Shown one piece after another: positions 5,460-9,030 of a DNA stretch of 9,030 nt (position 1 is its first letter; each line of letters starts with the position of its first letter). The DNA lies in the NCBI GenBank assembly GCA_009930155.1, contig RZYX01000077.1, positions 1-9,030 on the forward strand. Reading direction: 5' to 3'. A program made the translations under genes and the position numbers. The notes below the pieces were generated by a model. It did no database searches, was not told the DNA's origin, and worked only from the letters and a program-made list of their open reading frames with translations. This DNA comes from Clostridia bacterium. Its GTDB lineage: Bacteria; Bacillota_A; Clostridia; Oscillospirales; Acutalibacteraceae.

Positions 5460-5893
5460 TTGGTTGTATGGCAAAAAAAGAATTGTTCAATAACTCCTTA
5501 TCTAGCAAACTTTTTTCAAGAGTGTGTGGTATGATTCCAATTGACAGAGGAAATCATAATTCACATGCGTTTGGGCTTTGCAAGCAAAAGCTTAAAGAGG
5601 GATGGAATATTTTGATTTATCCTGAAGGAACTAGAACTAAAAACGGAGAGATTGGCGAATTTATGAAGGGTGCGGCAACGCTATCTGTTACAGAAAAGGT
5701 GCCAATTGTACCCGTGAAAATCAAGGGAGGTTTCGAAACCTTTCCATCACAAAACAAGTTGCCAAAATTATTTGACTTTAAAAATATGAGAAGATTTCGC
5801 ATAGAAATTGTTTTTGCTGCTCCTATTTATAATATCAATATGGATGTTGATAGTTTAAACACAAAATTAAAATCTATTGTTACAAGTATGTAG
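5450..5893 (+). pseudogene. Distal part of the PlsC acyltransferase domain, cut off by the in-frame TAA
   Basis: This segment continues the reading frame of the AMP ligase-ACP gene after its TAA. It holds the remaining 1-acylglycerol-phosphate acyltransferase motifs: MAKKELF, IPIDRG (motif II), YPEGTR (motif III) and VPIVPVKIKG (motif IV), with the family's usual spacing. Motif I (NHQSNFD) lies on the other side of the stop. The first ATG (5468) could give a 141-residue protein, but no ribosome site precedes it and it would lack the catalytic HxxxxD, so an independent acyltransferase is unlikely. I read it as the C-terminal third of a once continuous protein of about 846-850 residues. Its motifs are undamaged apart from the stop, which suggests a recent lesion, a readthrough product or a sequence error. 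Confidence 0.75.
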
Positions 5894-5974
5894 GTATGCT
5901 TTTTTGTAAATAGTATCAAGAACTGTAAATGAGCAAGAATAATCCTTTAATAAAACAATTTTATGTAGTAAAAC

Positions 5975-6027
5975 AAGCTGGTTTATCAAAGTAACTTACA
6001 CAGTTATTTTTGATGTACCAGCTTTTT
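5975..6027 (+). terminator. Long hairpin terminator after the acyltransferase segment
   Basis: AAGCTGGT (5975-5982) pairs with ACCAGCTT (6017-6024) and is followed by T residues. Inside it ATCAAA pairs with TTTGAT and GTAAC with GTTA-type bases around a TTACACA loop, giving a long interrupted stem. It lies about 80 bases after the stop codon at 5891-5893. Confidence 0.8.
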
Positions 6028-6165
6028 ATTTGCGTATTATGTGCATCACTTTAACACATAAAATAGATATATGGCTTATAAAATAAGCATTCTCATATGT
6101 GCTAAATAAAACACAAATAAAAAGTGAAATGTTTTATACTTCTGTCTATTATATTGAAAAATGTA
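6028..6165. other. Structured intergenic region upstream of ppdK
   Basis: No gene is seen here. TTAACACATA (6051-6060) pairs with TATGTGCTAA (6096-6105), nine of ten positions. Within the enclosed segment GCTTAT-AAA-ATAAGC (6074-6088) is a perfect 6-bp hairpin. The two could form a nested cruciform or RNA fold. It lies upstream of the proposed ppdK promoter, so it would be a DNA-level element or part of a readthrough transcript. It matches no riboswitch that I recognise. Confidence 0.4.
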
Positions 6166-6194
6166 TTGGATTTTTGTGAGATTCGTGATATTAT
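6166..6194 (+). promoter_or_regulatory. Putative extended -10 promoter of ppdK
   Basis: TTGGAT (6166-6171) and TATTAT (6189-6194) are 17 bases apart, and TGA directly before the -10 box forms an extended TGn motif. Transcription would start near 6201, leaving a leader of about 53 bases before ATG 6254. This promoter lies inside the open frame upstream of that ATG, which supports the shorter protein start. Confidence 0.5.
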
Positions 6195-6253
6195 TAGTTC
6201 AGACTATTTATAAGGATAGTTTCATAACAACATATGAAGGGAGTTTATTTAGA

Positions 6254-8878
6254 ATGGTTAAATATGTTTATCTTTTCTCAGAAGGCAACGGCTCAATGAA
6301 AGCACTGCTTGGTGGTAAGGGTGCAAACCTTGCAGAAATGACAAATTTGGGAATGCCTGTTCCACAAGGCTTTACAATCACAACAGAGGCTTGCACAAAA
6401 TATTATGAGGATGGCGAAAAGATTTCTCCTGAAGTTGAGGTAGAAATTTATGAGTATCTTAAGAAGATGGAAGCAATAACGGGAAAGAACTTCGGTGATG
6501 TTAACAATCCTTTACTTGTTTCAGTTCGTTCGGGCGCTCGTGCATCAATGCCTGGTATGATGGATACTATTCTTAATCTTGGTCTTAATGATGAGGTTGT
6601 TGTTGGTCTTGCAAATCTTACAAACAATGAGCGTTTTGCTTATGATAGCTATCGCCGTTTCATTCAGATGTATTCTGATGTTGTTATGGAGATTCCAAAG
6701 AAGCGTTTTGAAGTTATCATTGATGAAGTAAAAGAGAAAAGGGGCGTAAAGCTCGATACAGAACTTAACACTGATGATCTTCGTGAAATGGTTAAAGTGT
6801 TTAAAGCTCTTTATAAGCAGGAGGTTGGCTCAGATTTTCCAGTAGATCCAAAGGAGCAACTTTTGGGAGCTGTTAAGGCTGTTTTCAGAAGTTGGGATAA
6901 TGAAAGAGCTATTTACTATCGCCGTATGAACGATATTCCAGCATCATGGGGTACAGCTGTTAATGTTCAGGCAATGGTGTTTGGTAATATGGGTGATGAT
7001 TCTGGTACTGGTGTTGCATTTACAAGAGATCCTGCAATAGGAACCAAGAATCTTTATGGCGAGTTTCTTATTAATGCACAAGGTGAGGATGTTGTTGCTG
7101 GTGTTCGTACACCACAGCCAATTGCACACCTTAAAGATATAATGCCTGATATTTATGAGCAGTTCGCAAATATAGCAAATGCACTTGAACAGCATTATAA
7201 AGATATGCAGGATATGGAGTTCACAATAGAAAAGGGCAAGCTTTATATGCTTCAGACTCGTAACGGAAAGAGAACAGCTGCTGCTGCTCTTAAAGTTGCT
7301 TGTGACCTTGTTGATGAGGGTATGATTACAAAAGAGGAAGCGTTGCTTATGGTTGATCCAAAGCAGCTTGATGCTCTTCTTCATCCTCAGTTTGATACAG
7401 CGGCACTTAAAGTTGCTGAAGCTGTAGCATCAGCACTTCCAGCATCGCCTGGAGCTGCATGTGGTAGAGTTGCTTTTACTGCACAAGAGGCAATTGAAAT
7501 AAGCAAAACGGGCGAGCCTGTTATTCTTGTTCGTCTTGAAACATCTCCTGAAGATATTGAAGGAATGCATGTTTCACAGGGTATTCTTACAGTTCGTGGT
7601 GGTATGACATCTCATGCAGCAGTTGTTGCAAGAGGAATGGGTACTTGTTGCGTTTCAGGATGCGGTGAAATCAGCATTAGTGATGCTGACCATTCATTTA
7701 CTGTTGCAGGCAAGACAATAAAAGGTGGCGAGTTCATTTCACTTGATGGAGGCACAGGAAAAATATATCTTGAGAAAATTCCAACAGTTGAAGCTACAAT
7801 CTCGGGCTATTTTGGCCGCTTTATGGGCTGGACTGATGAAGTTAGAAGCCTTGATGTTAGAACAAACGCAGATACACCAAATGATGCCAAACAAGCATTT
7901 GGATTTGGTGCACAGGGAATTGGTCTTTGCCGTACAGAGCATATGTTCTTTGAGGGCGTAAGAATTGCAGCAATGCGTGAAATGATTGTTTCAAAGACAG
8001 TTGGGCAGAGAATATCAGCTCTTAAAAAACTTCTTCCAATGCAGCAGAGTGACTTTGAAGAAATCTATGTAGCAATGCAGGGTAGCCCTGTAACCATAAG
8101 ACTTCTTGACCCACCACTTCATGAATTCCTTCCAACAGACGAGGAAGATATAAAGTCATTGGCAGCAGAGATGAATCTTACAGTTGCAGACATTAAGGCA
8201 GTTATCACTGAACTCCATGAGTTTAACCCAATGATGGGTCATAGAGGATGCCGTCTTGCAGTATCATATCCTGAAATTGCACAGATGCAGGCAACAGCTA
8301 TTATTCAGGCTGCAATTTCAGTAATTAGGCGTACAGGAATGAACGTTATTCCTGAAATTATGATTCCTCTTGTAGGAGACATTAACGAGCTTAAATATGT
8401 TAAAAGTATTATTGTTTCTACAGCAGACGAAATAATTGAAAAGAGTGGCGTGGAGCTTAAATACCATGTCGGTACAATGATTGAAATTCCAAGAGCTGCA
8501 CTTATTGCAGATGAAATTGCAAAGGAAGCAGAGTTCTTTAGCTTTGGTACAAATGACCTCACACAGATGACCTTTGGTTTCTCTCGTGATGATGCTGGCA
8601 AATTCCTTAGTGATTACTATAGTAAGAAGATTTTTGAGTCTGATCCATTTGCAAAACTTGATCAAAACGGTGTTGGTAAGCTTGTTGAGATGGCTGCAAC
8701 CCTTGGTCGTAGTTCACGCCCTGACATTAAGCTCGGAATTTGCGGAGAGCATGGCGGAGATCCATCATCTGTTGAGTTTTGTCATCGTATAGGACTCAAT
8801 TATGTGTCTTGTTCACCATTCCGTGTTCCAATTGCTCGTCTTGCGGCAGCACAGGCACAGATAAAATTCCCAAGATAA
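6254..8878 (+). CDS. ppdK: Pyruvate, phosphate dikinase (874 aa)
   Basis: This cytosolic enzyme interconverts pyruvate + ATP + Pi and PEP + AMP + PPi. In anaerobic Clostridia it serves PPi-linked glycolysis or PEP formation. The N-terminal nucleotide-grasp domain has GGKGANLAEM (20-29) and RSGARASMPGMMD (92-104). The swivelling domain carries phosphohistidine H454 in GGMTSHAAVVARG, with T452 two residues before it. The C-terminal barrel has GFGAQGIGLCRTEHMFF (550-566), the metal- and substrate-binding MIEIPRAAL and FGTNDLTQ, and C830 in GICGEHGGDP. The start at ATG 6254 has AAGGGAG 10 bases upstream. It gives 874 residues, the usual clostridial length; upstream codons to 6161 would add 31 unrelated residues. 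Leu codons are mostly CTT, unlike the neighbouring genes, as expected for a highly expressed core gene. It is monocistronic, with its own promoter and terminator. Confidence 0.97.
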   Translation: MVKYVYLFSEGNGSMKALLGGKGANLAEMTNLGMPVPQGFTITTEACTKYYEDGEKISPEVEVEIYEYLKKMEAITGKNFGDVNNPLLVSVRSGARASMPGMMDTILNLGLNDEVVVGLANLTNNERFAYDSYRRFIQMYSDVVMEIPKKRFEVIIDEVKEKRGVKLDTELNTDDLREMVKVFKALYKQEVGSDFPVDPKEQLLGAVKAVFRSWDNERAIYYRRMNDIPASWGTAVNVQAMVFGNMGDDSGTGVAFTRDPAIGTKNLYGEFLINAQGEDVVAGVRTPQPIAHLKDIMPDIYEQFANIANALEQHYKDMQDMEFTIEKGKLYMLQTRNGKRTAAAALKVACDLVDEGMITKEEALLMVDPKQLDALLHPQFDTAALKVAEAVASALPASPGAACGRVAFTAQEAIEISKTGEPVILVRLETSPEDIEGMHVSQGILTVRGGMTSHAAVVARGMGTCCVSGCGEISISDADHSFTVAGKTIKGGEFISLDGGTGKIYLEKIPTVEATISGYFGRFMGWTDEVRSLDVRTNADTPNDAKQAFGFGAQGIGLCRTEHMFFEGVRIAAMREMIVSKTVGQRISALKKLLPMQQSDFEEIYVAMQGSPVTIRLLDPPLHEFLPTDEEDIKSLAAEMNLTVADIKAVITELHEFNPMMGHRGCRLAVSYPEIAQMQATAIIQAAISVIRRTGMNVIPEIMIPLVGDINELKYVKSIIVSTADEIIEKSGVELKYHVGTMIEIPRAALIADEIAKEAEFFSFGTNDLTQMTFGFSRDDAGKFLSDYYSKKIFESDPFAKLDQNGVGKLVEMAATLGRSSRPDIKLGICGEHGGDPSSVEFCHRIGLNYVSCSPFRVPIARLAAAQAQIKFPR

Positions 8879-8897
8879 AAGCAGTTATTATACAGCC

Positions 8898-8929
8898 AAA
8901 GCACTGTCGAGTAATCGGCAGTGCTTTTT
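8898..8929 (+). terminator. Rho-independent terminator of ppdK
   Basis: AAAGCACTGTCGA (8898-8910) pairs with TCGGCAGTGCTTT (8915-8927) around a GTAA loop. The 13-bp stem has one G-T wobble and runs into a T tract. It lies 20 bases after the ppdK stop codon. Confidence 0.93.
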
Positions 8930-8956
8930 ATCATTGTACTCTTTAGGACAAATAAC

Positions 8957-8973
8957 CACCGGCTCTGCCGGTG
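8957..8973. repeat. GC-rich REP-like palindrome
   Basis: CACCGGC (8957-8963), TCT loop, GCCGGTG (8967-8973) form a perfect 7-bp GC-rich hairpin in AT-rich surroundings. Similar CCGGC palindromes recur between genes in gut Firmicutes, so a dispersed repeat is likely, but only one copy is visible here. There is no T run directly after it, so it is not a typical terminator. Confidence 0.5.
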
Positions 8974-9010
8974 TGGATAAAAATCTTTAGATACAAGAAA
9001 AACCTCCTTT

Positions 9011-9019
9011 TGATATAAT
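9011..9019 (+). promoter_or_regulatory. Possible extended -10 element at the right edge
   Basis: TGATATAAT matches an extended -10 box (TGnTATAAT). No clear -35 box is seen about 17 bases upstream, and the gene it would drive lies outside the window. It is flanked by an imperfect inverted pair AACCTCC/GAGGGTT. On the other strand AAGGAGG could be a ribosome site, but only a 17-codon frame follows it. Confidence 0.3.
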
Positions 9020-9030
9020 GATGAGGGTTT

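Noticed and set aside
5468..5893. Independent 141-residue acyltransferase gene starting at ATG 5468
   Set aside because: No ribosome site precedes the ATG, the frame is the same as the upstream gene, and the essential HxxxxD motif lies before the stop. It is the tail of an interrupted gene.
6161..6253. Longer ppdK start adding 31 residues
   Set aside because: The extra residues are hydrophobic and unrelated to the family, the proposed promoter lies within them, and a good ribosome site precedes ATG 6254, giving the usual 874 residues.
6944..8665. Antisense and alternate-frame open frames within ppdK and the other long genes
   Set aside because: They overlap a well-conserved enzyme, lack ribosome sites and recognisable motifs, and arise from codon bias.
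1..9030. CRISPR array, toxin-antitoxin pair or anti-phage system
   Set aside because: No regularly spaced repeats, toxin-like gene pair or defence-type enzyme could be seen.

Overview
The window looks like AT-rich Firmicutes DNA, probably from a gut-type Clostridia (Ruminococcaceae/Oscillospiraceae-like) genome. This is inferred from strong AGGAGG-type ribosome sites, the low GC content and an 874-residue clostridial-type pyruvate phosphate dikinase. No species can be named from the sequence alone.

Left part (1-2972): the integrase end of an integrated mobile element. It holds the last 32 codons of an unidentified gene, then a run of excisionase-like winged-helix genes carrying five HTH units in four genes. 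The third gene is frameshifted at an A8 run and the fourth is an internal tandem duplication. A 457-residue tyrosine recombinase and its terminator follow. The element ends in a 3' fragment of a tRNA that best fits tRNA-Arg(CCT), starting in the anticodon loop and running to CCA. No 5' half lies beside it, so this is probably the attachment-site junction, with the intact tRNA expected at the far end of the element outside the window. Just inside the junction are three ACTT motifs spaced exactly 10 bp apart, plus inverted repeats that could be recombinase or excisionase binding sites.

Middle (2973-5893): chromosomal flank. The terminator that probably once served the tRNA comes first, then about 310 bp of non-coding DNA with a likely promoter. 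Next is a long gene with a fatty-acid-type AMP ligase, an acyl carrier domain and a PlsC-type acyltransferase in one reading frame. An in-frame TAA cuts the acyltransferase domain between its first and second catalytic motifs. The TAA sits between two 12-bp direct repeats with a 15-bp period. Losing one repeat unit would remove the stop in frame and bring the motif spacing close to that of normal PlsC proteins.

Right part (5894-9030): a hairpin terminator, a structured intergenic region with an extended -10 promoter, a complete ppdK, its terminator, a REP-like palindrome and the start of another intergenic region.

The three parts are functionally independent: element maintenance and mobility on the left, probable acyl-chain recycling into lipids in the middle (apparently inactivated), and central PEP/pyruvate metabolism on the right. 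The most interesting points are the expanded excisionase array facing helically phased repeats, and the repeat-flanked stop codon in the lipid gene.
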